Assembly: GCA_041574955.1 (NCBI GenBank)
Contig: JBFGNS010000091.1
Location: 1-17,797 of the forward strand
Length of the DNA: 17,797 nucleotides
From: CALZJC01 sp041574955
GTDB taxonomy: Bacteria; Acidobacteriota; Thermoanaerobaculia; Multivoradales; JAHEKO01
Reading direction: 5' to 3'
The position numbers and the translations under genes are program-made. The notes beneath the pieces are model-generated. The model was not told the DNA's origin, did no database searches, and saw nothing but the letters and a program-made list of their open reading frames with translations. Of this stretch, positions 8,696 through 16,023 are shown piece by piece (position 1 is the stretch's first letter; each line of letters starts with the position of its first letter).

Positions 8696-10204
8696 CTACC
8701 CGAGAGGCTCGAGCAGCGGATCGATCTCGCCCGCCAGGAACCGGTCGGCGGCGGCCAGATCGTCCGCCATCGGGCGGTCCTCCCGCCACCGTCCGGCCCG
8801 TCGCCGCAGCTCACCGTGCAGCGCCTCGAGCGGCTCGCTGGAGGTGAGCGGGCGCAGCAGGTCGATCCCCTGGGCCGCGGCCAGCAGCTCGATGGCCAGG
8901 ACCTGGCGCAGCAGCCCGAGCGACTCGTGCAGCTTGAGCGCCGCACCCATGCCCATCGACACGTGGTCCTCCTTGCCGGCCGAGGTGGGGATCGAGTCGG
9001 TGGCGGCCGGCTGCGCCAGCCGCTTGCAGTCGGCGGTGAGGGCGGCGGCGGTCACCTGGGCGAGCATGAAGCCCGACTCCAGACCCGGATCGTCGGCCAG
9101 AAACGGCTCGAGGCCCGAGAAGCGGGCGTCGGTGAGCTTCTCGGTGCGCCGCTCGCTGATCGAGGCCAGCTCGGCGGCACCCATCGCCAGGCAGTCGGCC
9201 GCCAGCGCCACCGGCTCGCCGTGGAAGTTGCCCCCCGAGAGGACGGCACCGTCCCCCGGAAAGATCAACGGGTTGTCGGTGGCCGAGTTCATCTCGATGG
9301 CCAGCTTGGCGGCAGCGTCGGTGATCAGGTCGCGCACCGCGCCGTGGACCTGCGGCATGCAACGCACCGAGTAGGGGTCCTGCACCCGCGGATCGCCCAC
9401 GCGGTGGGACTCGCGAATCTCCGAGCCCTGCAGCAGCCGCCACAGGTTGGCGGCGCTGGCCAGCTGGCCGGGGTGCGGGCGCGCCTCGTGCAGCCGGCGG
9501 TCGAAGGCGTCGTCGGAGCCGCGCACGGCGTCCGCCGTGAGCGCGCCCACCAGGTCCGCCACCTTCGCCAGACGGCGCAGCTCGAGCGTCGCGAGGGCGG
9601 TCAGCGAGGTCATCGCCTGCGTGCCGTTGATCAGCGCCAGCCCCTCCTTGGCGCGCAGCTCGAGCGGCTCGAGACCGGCTCGCTCGAGCGCCGCGTCCGC
9701 CTGCAGCTCGCGGCCGTTCCAGCGCACCCGGCCGGAGCCGGTCAGCGGCAGGGCGAGGTGGGCCAGCGGCGCCAGATCGCCGCTCGCCCCGACCGAGCCG
9801 CGGCTCGGCACCACCGGCAGGATTCCCTTGTTGAGCAGCTCCAGCAGCAGCTCGACGACCGCCGGCCGCACCCCCGAGTTGCCCCGCGCCAGGGTGTTGG
9901 CCCTCAGCAGCAGCATGCCCCGAACCGCCTCGTCCGCCAGCGGCGGACCGACCCCCGCGGCGTGGCTCCACAGCAGCTGGCGCTGGAGCCTGCCGAGCTT
10001 GTCGGCGTCGATGCGCACCGACGCCAGGTCACCGAAGCCGGTGTTGACGCCGTAGACCACAGCGTCTTCCGGCAGACGCTCGACGACCGCCCGCGCCCGG
10101 GCGATCCGCTGGCCGGCGGCGTCCGACAGGGCGCAGGTCGCTCCCCGCCGGGCGATCTGCTCGAACTGCTCGAGGGTCAGGCTGGTGCCGTCGAGCTGGA
10201 TCAT
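8696..10204 (-). CDS. hutH: Histidine ammonia-lyase (histidase)
   Basis: A 502-aa histidine ammonia-lyase, normal length. It removes ammonia from L-histidine to give urocanate, the first step of the hut pathway. GSVGASGDLAPL (136-147) contains the Ala140-Ser141-Gly142 triad that cyclises into the MIO cofactor, and YGVNTGFGDL (51-60) includes the catalytic tyrosine. NSATDNPLIF and GNFHGEPVALAAD in the C-terminal half are conserved active-site segments, and SIPTSAGKEDHVSMG is the usual late motif. The motifs fit HutH better than phenylalanine or tyrosine ammonia-lyases, mainly through the hutU gene next door. The start MIQLDG at 10204 matches the family's N terminus; an upstream extension in frame (to 10576) would run through the FIST gene on the other strand and lacks family sequence. 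It is the first gene of the minus-strand run and diverges from the FIST gene across 123 bp. Confidence 0.97.
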   Translation of the reverse strand: MIQLDGTSLTLEQFEQIARRGATCALSDAAGQRIARARAVVERLPEDAVVYGVNTGFGDLASVRIDADKLGRLQRQLLWSHAAGVGPPLADEAVRGMLLLRANTLARGNSGVRPAVVELLLELLNKGILPVVPSRGSVGASGDLAPLAHLALPLTGSGRVRWNGRELQADAALERAGLEPLELRAKEGLALINGTQAMTSLTALATLELRRLAKVADLVGALTADAVRGSDDAFDRRLHEARPHPGQLASAANLWRLLQGSEIRESHRVGDPRVQDPYSVRCMPQVHGAVRDLITDAAAKLAIEMNSATDNPLIFPGDGAVLSGGNFHGEPVALAADCLAMGAAELASISERRTEKLTDARFSGLEPFLADDPGLESGFMLAQVTAAALTADCKRLAQPAATDSIPTSAGKEDHVSMGMGAALKLHESLGLLRQVLAIELLAAAQGIDLLRPLTSSEPLEALHGELRRRAGRWREDRPMADDLAAADRFLAGEIDPLLEPLG

Positions 10205-10251
10205 CGGCGTCTCGCTGCGGGCTCCCAAACCGAGGACCCCGCCCGGAAGCG

Positions 10252-10257
10252 TATAAT
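10252..10257 (+). promoter_or_regulatory. Perfect TATAAT in the hutH/FIST divergent spacer
   Basis: The spacer 10205-10327 holds a perfect -10 hexamer in a short AT-rich island (10251-10260) inside otherwise GC-rich sequence. It lies 71 bp before the FIST start. No good -35 match sits 16-18 bp upstream (around 10228-10235) and there is no extended TG motif, so promoter use would need an activator or a tolerant sigma factor. A promoter for hutH must lie in the same spacer, but I see no convincing one on the minus strand. The call rests on one motif. Confidence 0.4.
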
Positions 10258-10313
10258 CAAACACACGTCGACACGAGGAGCCGCCTTGGCGGGAGGGAGC
10301 CTGACGCCCTCGG

Positions 10314-10319
10314 GGAAGG
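10314..10319 (+). promoter_or_regulatory. Ribosome binding site for the FIST gene
   Basis: GGAAGG ends 8 nt before the ATG at 10328. It supports this start over the reading frame's long upstream extension, which continues open through the region antisense to hutH. Confidence 0.55.
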
Positions 10320-10327
10320 CAGGGACC

Positions 10328-11467
10328 ATGAGGATCGAACAGCGGCAGTGGTGTCCTCGCGCCGGCTGGCTGGGGTCCGCGGCCACCGACCTGCCCGACG
10401 CCCAGCTGGTGCTGGTGTTCGCCGGCAAGCAGGTGCTGCGCGACTCGCCGCCGCTCGCCGAGCTGGGCGAGCGGTACGCCCGGGCGGTGGTGCTCGGCTG
10501 CTCGACGGCGGGCGAGATCGCCGGCACCAGCGTCTCCGACGGGCTCCTGGTGGCCACCGCGGTCGAATTCGAGCACAGCAGCGTCCAGGCGGTCGAGCTG
10601 GCCCTGGCGGACGCCGACGGCAGCCTGGACGCCGGCAAGCGGCTGGCGCGGCGGCTACCGGCCAGCGAGTTGGCCCACGTGGTGGTGATCGCCGACGGCA
10701 CCCAGGTCAACGGCAGCGCCCTGGTCCGGGGCCTGGTCGAGGAGCTGCCGGACGGCATCCAGGTCACCGGCGGTCTGGCCGGCGACGGCGAGCGGTTCGA
10801 GGACACCCTGGTGTTTCTCGGCACCCAGCCGCGCGTCGGGCACATCGTGGCGCTCGGGCTGTACGGAAAGCGCCTCAAGGTGGGCTACGGCTCGCTGGGC
10901 GGCTGGGATCCGTTCGGGCCCGAGCGGCTCATCACCCGCGCCGAAGGCAACGTGCTGTTCGAGCTCGACGGCCGCTCGGCGCTCCAGCTGTACAAGCGCT
11001 ACCTGGGCGACTACGCCCGCGATCTGCCGGCCTCCGCTCTGCTGTTCCCGCTGGCGCTGCGTCCCGAGAGCCGGGGGGACGGACCGGTGGTGCGCACGGT
11101 GCTGTCGATCGACGAGAACAAGGAGAGCATGACCTTCGCCGGCGACATGCCGGCGGGAGCCTACGCGCGCTTCATGAAGGCCAACTTCGAGCGCCTGATC
11201 GACGGCGCCACCGGCGCCGCCCGCTCGAGCTACGACTCGCTGGGCGCCGAGTCGCCCGACCTGGCCCTGCTGATCAGCTGCGTCGGCCGGCGGATGGTGC
11301 TCAAGCAGCGCACCGAGGAGGAGGTGGAGAGCGTGCGCGACGTGCTGGGCAGCGGCACCGTGCTGACCGGCTTCTACTCCTACGGCGAGATCTCACCGCT
11401 GACGCCGTCGGCGCGCTGCGAGCTGCACAACCAGACGATGACGATCACCACGCTCTCCGAGCGCTAG
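10328..11467 (+). CDS. FIST N- and C-domain sensory protein
   Basis: A 379-aa cytoplasmic protein with a FIST N domain (about 25-215) and FIST_C domain (about 216-358), the normal two-domain length. Supporting motifs are GCSTAGEI (58-65), GGLAGDG (148-154), the central IDGRSAL-like segment here read as ELDGRSALQLYKRYLG (212-227), and GFYSYGEISP (348-357), all typical. There is no signal peptide or membrane helix. FIST domains are known as sensory input modules and have been proposed, from gene neighbourhoods, to bind small ligands such as amino acids. The next gene, 1 nt away, is a hybrid histidine kinase; this FIST-plus-kinase pairing is common, and the two probably act as one sensor. The gene diverges from hutH, which makes histidine or urocanate a tempting but untested ligand. 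The ATG at 10328 is set by the GGAAGG site and by loss of family similarity upstream. Confidence 0.92.
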   Translation: MRIEQRQWCPRAGWLGSAATDLPDAQLVLVFAGKQVLRDSPPLAELGERYARAVVLGCSTAGEIAGTSVSDGLLVATAVEFEHSSVQAVELALADADGSLDAGKRLARRLPASELAHVVVIADGTQVNGSALVRGLVEELPDGIQVTGGLAGDGERFEDTLVFLGTQPRVGHIVALGLYGKRLKVGYGSLGGWDPFGPERLITRAEGNVLFELDGRSALQLYKRYLGDYARDLPASALLFPLALRPESRGDGPVVRTVLSIDENKESMTFAGDMPAGAYARFMKANFERLIDGATGAARSSYDSLGAESPDLALLISCVGRRMVLKQRTEEEVESVRDVLGSGTVLTGFYSYGEISPLTPSARCELHNQTMTITTLSER

Positions 11468-11468
11468 C

Positions 11469-13715
11469 GTGCACAAGCTCCTTGAACGTCAGCTCAAGAA
11501 GCGGTTCGGCTCGATCGCCCAGGTGCCGCCGGAGCTGGCGGACTTCGTCGCCGCCGTCGGTCAGGCCTACGAGCAGGCCGACGCCGACCGGCAGCTGCTC
11601 GAGCGCTCGCTCGACCTGACCTCGGACGAGCTGCTCGAGGCCAACGCCGCCCTGCGGCTGGATCGCGAGGAGCTCGAGAAGCGGGTCGCGGAGCGCACCG
11701 CCGAGTTGCTGGCGGTCAACCGGTCGCTGGAGCGCGAGATCAGCGAGCGCCAGGCCGTCGAGGACCGCCTGCGAGCCAGCGAGCAGCGGTTCCAGGCCCT
11801 CGCCGAGCACTCGCCGACCGGTATCTTCCACGCCGACGAGGCCGGAAGGACGGTGTACGTCAACCGGGCGTGGTGCGAGATCGCCGGCCTCGGTCCGGAG
11901 GAGGCGCTGGGCGAAGGGTGGCAGCGCGCGCTCCACCCCGGCGACCGCGAGCGGCTGGTGACGCAGTGGCGCGACGCGGTGGCGGTGGGGGGCACGGTCC
12001 AGGCGGGCGAGTACCGCATGCTCAGACCGGACGGCTCCGAGTGCTGGGTGGTCGGCCAGGCGGTGCCGCTGCTCAGCGACCGGGGGCAGGTTGCCGGCTA
12101 CGTCGGCACGGTGGCCGACATCACCGAGCGGCGCAAGGCCGAGGAGGCTATCCGCACCTCCGAGCAGAAATACCGGCGGCTGTTCGAGGAGTCCCGCGAC
12201 ACCATCTACATCGCGACACCGGAGGGTCGCATGCTGGACATCAACCCGGCCGGCGTGCGCATGTTCGGCTACCCGTCGCGCGAGGAGATGCTCGAGGTCG
12301 ACCTCGGTGAGCAGATCTACCTGCGCCCCGAGGACCGCACTCGGATGCTGCAGTCGCTCACCGTGCGCGGCTTCGTCGAGGACCTGGAGCTCGAGGTGCG
12401 CACCAAGGACGGCCGCCGGCTGACGGTGCTGGCGAGCGCCAGCGCCGACCGCGACCAGCGCGGCCGGGTGGTGGCGGTGCGCGGCTTGATGCGCGACGTC
12501 ACCGGCCAGCGGGACCTCGAGCGGCAGCTGCGCCAGGCGCAGAAGATGGAGGCCGTCGGCCGGCTGGCGGGCGGCGTGGCCCACGACTTCAACAACCTGC
12601 TGACGGCGATCATCGGCTACAGCGACCTGCTGGCGATGGCGGTGCCCGACGACAGCCCGCTGCGCCGGCACACCGACGAGATCAAGGCGGCCGCCAAGCG
12701 CGGCGCCGACCTCACCCGCCAGCTGCTGGCGTTCGGCCGGCGGCAGGTGCTGGCCCTCGAGACGCTCGACCTCAACCGCTCGGTGTCGGCGATCGAGAAG
12801 CTGCTACGGCGGGTGATCGGAGAGGACATCGAGCTGATCAGCGAGCTCGACGCCGAGCTCGGCGCGGTGCAGGCGGACCCCAACCAGATCGAGCAGGTGC
12901 TGCTCAACCTTGGCATCAACGCCCGCGACGCGATGCCCGAAGGCGGCGTGCTGACGTTGCGCACCGCCAACATCGCCTTCGACGCCGAGGCCACCGCGGC
13001 GCCGGCCGGTCTCGAGCCCGGCTCGTACGTGCTGCTCGAGGTCGAGGACACCGGAGTCGGCATCCCTGAGACGATCCGCGACCAGATCTTCGAGCCGTTC
13101 TTCACCACCAAGCCGCGTGGCAAGGGGTCGGGGCTCGGGCTGTCGACCGTCTACGGCATCGTGCGCCAGAGCGGCGGCCAGATCGTGGTCGACAGCTCGC
13201 GCGGCCGCGGCAGCCGGTTTCGCATCTTCCTGCCGCGGGTCACCGAAGAGCAGCCGCCCAGCAGCGAGCCGCGCGAGACGGTTACCGGGCTGCCCGGCGG
13301 CAGCGAGACGGTGTTCCTGGTCGAGGACGAGCCGGCGGTTCGCGACTTCCTGCGCGGACTGCTGGAGCGGCTGGGCTACTCGGTGCTGACCGCCAGCGAC
13401 GGCGAGGAGGCGCTCGAGGTGGCAACGCGCTCCGAGCGGCCGATCGACCTGCTGCTGAGCGACGTGGTGATGCCGCGCATGAACGGGGTCGAGCTGGCTC
13501 GCCGGCTGACCGAGGCGCGGCCCGGCCTGCGGGTGCTGCTGATGTCCGGCTACACCGAGAAGCCGGAGCCGCTGGCGGACGATGCGCCCGGCGCCGGCGA
13601 CATCGACTTCCTGCACAAGCCGTTCTCGTCGGGCGCCCTCGCGCAGCGGCTGCGGGAGCTGCTCGAGCCCCGGCTCGAGGCCAACCGGGACGCGGCCGGG
13701 CTCGGTCGAAGCTGA
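11469..13715 (+). CDS. PAS-PAS hybrid histidine kinase with receiver domain
   Basis: A 748-aa soluble hybrid kinase. An N-terminal helical stretch, probably coiled coil (about 35-105), leads to PAS 1 (about 106-221) and PAS 2 (about 232-347). HisKA follows with phospho-acceptor His372 in GGVAHDFNNLLTAIIGYSDL. The ATPase domain has NLGINARDAMP (480-490), DTGVGIP (527-533) and GKGSGLGLS (551-559). The C-terminal receiver domain (about 614-735) has acidic Glu619/Asp620, phosphorylated Asp665 in LLLSDVVMP, and Lys717 in LHKPF, so it looks active. There is no membrane helix, so input should come from the cytosol, most likely through the FIST protein. The GTG start at 11469 comes 1 nt after the FIST stop with no clear ribosome site, which suggests translational coupling; the MHKLLERQLKKRF start is typical of FIST-linked kinases. 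The stop lies in a tandem 14-bp repeat. No DNA-binding output gene is nearby. Confidence 0.93.
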   Translation: MHKLLERQLKKRFGSIAQVPPELADFVAAVGQAYEQADADRQLLERSLDLTSDELLEANAALRLDREELEKRVAERTAELLAVNRSLEREISERQAVEDRLRASEQRFQALAEHSPTGIFHADEAGRTVYVNRAWCEIAGLGPEEALGEGWQRALHPGDRERLVTQWRDAVAVGGTVQAGEYRMLRPDGSECWVVGQAVPLLSDRGQVAGYVGTVADITERRKAEEAIRTSEQKYRRLFEESRDTIYIATPEGRMLDINPAGVRMFGYPSREEMLEVDLGEQIYLRPEDRTRMLQSLTVRGFVEDLELEVRTKDGRRLTVLASASADRDQRGRVVAVRGLMRDVTGQRDLERQLRQAQKMEAVGRLAGGVAHDFNNLLTAIIGYSDLLAMAVPDDSPLRRHTDEIKAAAKRGADLTRQLLAFGRRQVLALETLDLNRSVSAIEKLLRRVIGEDIELISELDAELGAVQADPNQIEQVLLNLGINARDAMPEGGVLTLRTANIAFDAEATAAPAGLEPGSYVLLEVEDTGVGIPETIRDQIFEPFFTTKPRGKGSGLGLSTVYGIVRQSGGQIVVDSSRGRGSRFRIFLPRVTEEQPPSSEPRETVTGLPGGSETVFLVEDEPAVRDFLRGLLERLGYSVLTASDGEEALEVATRSERPIDLLLSDVVMPRMNGVELARRLTEARPGLRVLLMSGYTEKPEPLADDAPGAGDIDFLHKPFSSGALAQRLRELLEPRLEANRDAAGLGRS

Positions 13716-13741
13716 TCAGTCGAAGCTGATCAGTCGAAGCT
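13706..13741. repeat. Tandem 14-bp repeat at convergent stop codons
   Basis: The unit TCGAAGCTGATCAG occurs at 13706-13719 and 13720-13733, followed by a partial third copy of 8 bases at 13734-13741. Each full unit holds the 8-bp palindrome CTGATCAG. The TGA of the plus-strand kinase (13713-13715) lies in copy 1 and the stop of the minus-strand LemA gene (13730-13732) lies in copy 2. A single copy of TGATCA would carry both stops back to back, so the present 14-nt gap between the genes looks like the result of one unit duplication. Confidence 0.9.
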
Positions 13742-14338
13742 CACGGGAGGCGCTTCCTCGCTACCCGGCTGGGCGCTGAAGTAGGCCTTGGCCTCGAAGC
13801 CCCAGCCCAGCATCTCGACCACCCAGCGGGTCGGGAACCGTCGCAGCCGGGTGTTGAACTCGCGCGCCGCCTCGTTGAAGCGGGTGCGCGCCACCGAGAT
13901 CCGGTTCTCGGTGCCCTCGAGCTGCACCATCAGGTCCTGGAACGCCTGCACCGCCCGCAGCTCCGGGTAGCGCTCGACCACCACCAGCAGACGCTGTAGC
14001 GCCGACGACAGCGCGTCCTGGGCGGCCTGGAACTGCGCCAGCCGCGCCGGGTCGTTGATCACCTCGGCGGCGTTCTCCACCCGCACCTGCCCCACCCGGC
14101 TGCGCGCCTCGATCACCTGGTTGAGCGTCTCCTGCTCGAAGTCGGCGGCGCCGCGCACCGTCGACACCAGGTTGGGGATCAGGTCGGCACGGCGCTGGTA
14201 GGCGGTCTCGACCTGCGCCCACTGTTCGGTGACCCGCTCCTCGCCGGCGATCAGCCCGTTGTACATGCCGATCCCCCAGACGACAAGCAGCCCGCCGACG
14301 AGCAGCAGGACCAGCAGACAGCCGATGGCGTATTTCAT
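13730..14338 (-). CDS. LemA family protein
   Basis: A 202-aa LemA-type membrane protein of usual length. One N-terminal hydrophobic helix (about 4-24) is followed by MYNGL and a long helical domain. The conserved core is visible as WAQVETAYQRRADLIPNLV (40-58), YPELRAVQAFQDLMVQLEG (124-142) and ENRISVARTRFNEAAREFN (144-162). The usual topology is a short exterior N terminus with the helical bundle on one side of the membrane; the biochemical role is not known. The ATG at 14338 is well supported by AGGGAGGGAA about 4 nt upstream. LemA genes often sit beside a TPM-domain (YgcG-like) gene; none is here, so this is a stand-alone copy. It converges on the hybrid kinase and diverges from the YifB gene across 123 bp. 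Confidence 0.96.
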   Translation of the reverse strand: MKYAIGCLLVLLLVGGLLVVWGIGMYNGLIAGEERVTEQWAQVETAYQRRADLIPNLVSTVRGAADFEQETLNQVIEARSRVGQVRVENAAEVINDPARLAQFQAAQDALSSALQRLLVVVERYPELRAVQAFQDLMVQLEGTENRISVARTRFNEAAREFNTRLRRFPTRWVVEMLGWGFEAKAYFSAQPGSEEAPPVSFD

Positions 14339-14461
14339 GCGTTCCCTCCCTGGTAGAACGGCGCGAGAGTATCACCGCCACCGCGCTCGATCACATAGCG
14401 GACTCCTTAACTGGCGGCGCCGACGGTCAGATCGCGCTGCGGGTTTCCGTCTGATCGGGCG

Positions 14462-15982
14462 ATGCTGGCGCGCGCCACGGCCGCGACCCCGTGGGGGATC
14501 GAGGCGAGGGCCATCCACGTCGAGGTGGACGTGCGTCTGGGGCTGCCGCAGACCTCGATCGTCGGGCTGCCCGACACCGCGGTGCGCGAGAGCCGCGAGC
14601 GGGTGCGGGCGGCGATCAAGAACTGCGGCTTCGAGCTGCCGCCGCGGGCGGTGGTGATCAACCTGGCGCCGGCCGACCTGAGGAAGGAGGGCAACCACCT
14701 CGACCTGGCGATCGCGCTGGCGCTGCTGGTCGGTACCGAGCAGCTGCCCGGCGACTGCCTCGACGGGCGGCTGGTGTGCGGCGAGCTGGGGCTCGACGGC
14801 GCCGTCCGGCCGGTGCGCGGCGGGCTGGCGATCGGCGAGCTGGCGCGCGGCCTCGGGGTGCGCGAGCTGCTGCTGCCGGCGGCCAACGCGGGCGAGGCCG
14901 CGGCGCTGGGAGAGCCGCCGGTGCGCGGCCTGGCCGGGCTGCCCGAGGCGGTCGAGCATCTGCTGGGGGTGAGCCGCCTGCCGGCGGCGCGGCCGCCCAG
15001 CCACGCCGGCGAGCGCGCCGACCCCGGGGCCGACCTGGCCGACGTGCGCGGCCAGGCGGCGGCCCAGCGGGCGCTCGAGATCGCCGCCGCCGGCGGCCAC
15101 AACCTGCTGCTCATCGGGCCGCCGGGGTCGGGCAAGACGATGCTCGCCCGCCGGCTGCCCGACCTGCTGCCACCGCTGACCCTGAAGGAGGCGATCACCG
15201 TCACAAAGATCCAGTCGCTGGCCGCCGACCGGCCGCTCGACGGCCTGGTACACCGCCGCCCGTTCCGCGCCCCGCACGCCGGCGTCAGCACGGCCGGTCT
15301 GATCGGCGGCGGCAGCATGCCGCGTCCCGGCGAGGTGACCCTCGCCCACCTCGGGGCGCTGTTTCTCGACGAGCTGCCGGAGTTCAAGCGCGACGCGCTC
15401 GAGGCGCTGCGCCAGCCGCTCGAGGACGGCGAGGTCGAGGTGGTGAGGGTCAAGGCGCGGCTGCGCTTTCCCGCCCGCTTCGCGCTGGTGGCGGCGATGA
15501 ACCCGTGCCCTTGCGGCCATCTGGGCGATCCCCGTCACGACTGCCGCTGCACCCGCAACGAGATCGCCCGCTACAGGAGCCGGGTGTCGGGACCGCTGCT
15601 CGACCGCATAGACCTCCACGTCGAGGTGCCGGCGGTGACGCTCGAAGAGCTCAAGGGTGCCGGTGGCGAGGGCACAGCGGCCGTGGCCGAGCGGGTGCGC
15701 GCGGCGCGGGAGCGCCAGCAACGGCGGCTCGCCGGGGCGCCGGAACCGGTCAACGCCGCGCTCGGCGACGCCGACCTGCGCCGCCACTGCCGGCCCGACC
15801 CGGCCGCCGGGCGGCTGCTCGACGCCGCGTTCGAGCGGCTCGGCCTGTCGGCGCGGGCGCTCACCCGCATCCTCAAGGTGTCGCGCACCATCGCCGACCT
15901 GGCCACGTCCGAACGGATCGCGGCCGCACACGTCGCCGAGGCGATCCAGTACCGCAGCCTCGACCGGCGGCTGACCGGCTGA
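14462..15982 (+). CDS. YifB/ComM family Mg-chelatase-like AAA+ ATPase
   Basis: A 506-aa protein of normal length for the YifB/ComM family. The N-terminal ChlI-like domain (about 1-170) includes VGLPDTAVRESRERVRAAI (34-52) and the INLAPADLRKEG segment (66-77). The AAA+ core has Walker A GPPGSGKT (219-226), Walker B LFLDELPEF (300-308) and NPCPCG (347-352). Four cysteines (349, 351, 361, 363) form a possible metal site, as usual in this family, and GPLLDRIDLHVEVP (377-390) precedes the C-terminal Mg-chelatase domain, which ends in SRTIADL and QYRSLDR. ComM of Vibrio is a hexameric helicase that promotes branch migration during natural transformation; most homologues are untested. No other competence gene is in the window. 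The ATG at 14462 gives the standard family start. The gene converges on the VWA gene with a 41-bp spacer and no clear terminator. Confidence 0.95.
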   Translation: MLARATAATPWGIEARAIHVEVDVRLGLPQTSIVGLPDTAVRESRERVRAAIKNCGFELPPRAVVINLAPADLRKEGNHLDLAIALALLVGTEQLPGDCLDGRLVCGELGLDGAVRPVRGGLAIGELARGLGVRELLLPAANAGEAAALGEPPVRGLAGLPEAVEHLLGVSRLPAARPPSHAGERADPGADLADVRGQAAAQRALEIAAAGGHNLLLIGPPGSGKTMLARRLPDLLPPLTLKEAITVTKIQSLAADRPLDGLVHRRPFRAPHAGVSTAGLIGGGSMPRPGEVTLAHLGALFLDELPEFKRDALEALRQPLEDGEVEVVRVKARLRFPARFALVAAMNPCPCGHLGDPRHDCRCTRNEIARYRSRVSGPLLDRIDLHVEVPAVTLEELKGAGGEGTAAVAERVRAARERQQRRLAGAPEPVNAALGDADLRRHCRPDPAAGRLLDAAFERLGLSARALTRILKVSRTIADLATSERIAAAHVAEAIQYRSLDRRLTG

Positions 15983-16023
15983 TCGGCCGACGGCTCGACC
16001 GGACCGAGGGCGAGGATCCCGGC

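Noticed and set aside
5295..9374. Open plus-strand frame of more than 1300 codons, and similar long frames at 325-2790 and 164-3139
   Set aside because: They lie opposite or out of frame with well-recognised genes, are rich in Arg, Gln, Ala and Gly, and show no family motifs. Such frames are usual in very GC-rich DNA.
8663..10327. Upstream in-frame extension of the FIST gene
   Set aside because: It is antisense to hutH, has no FIST family sequence, and a ribosome site supports the start at 10328.
15983..16023. Terminator between the convergent YifB and VWA genes
   Set aside because: Only short GC-rich pairings and no T run on either strand.
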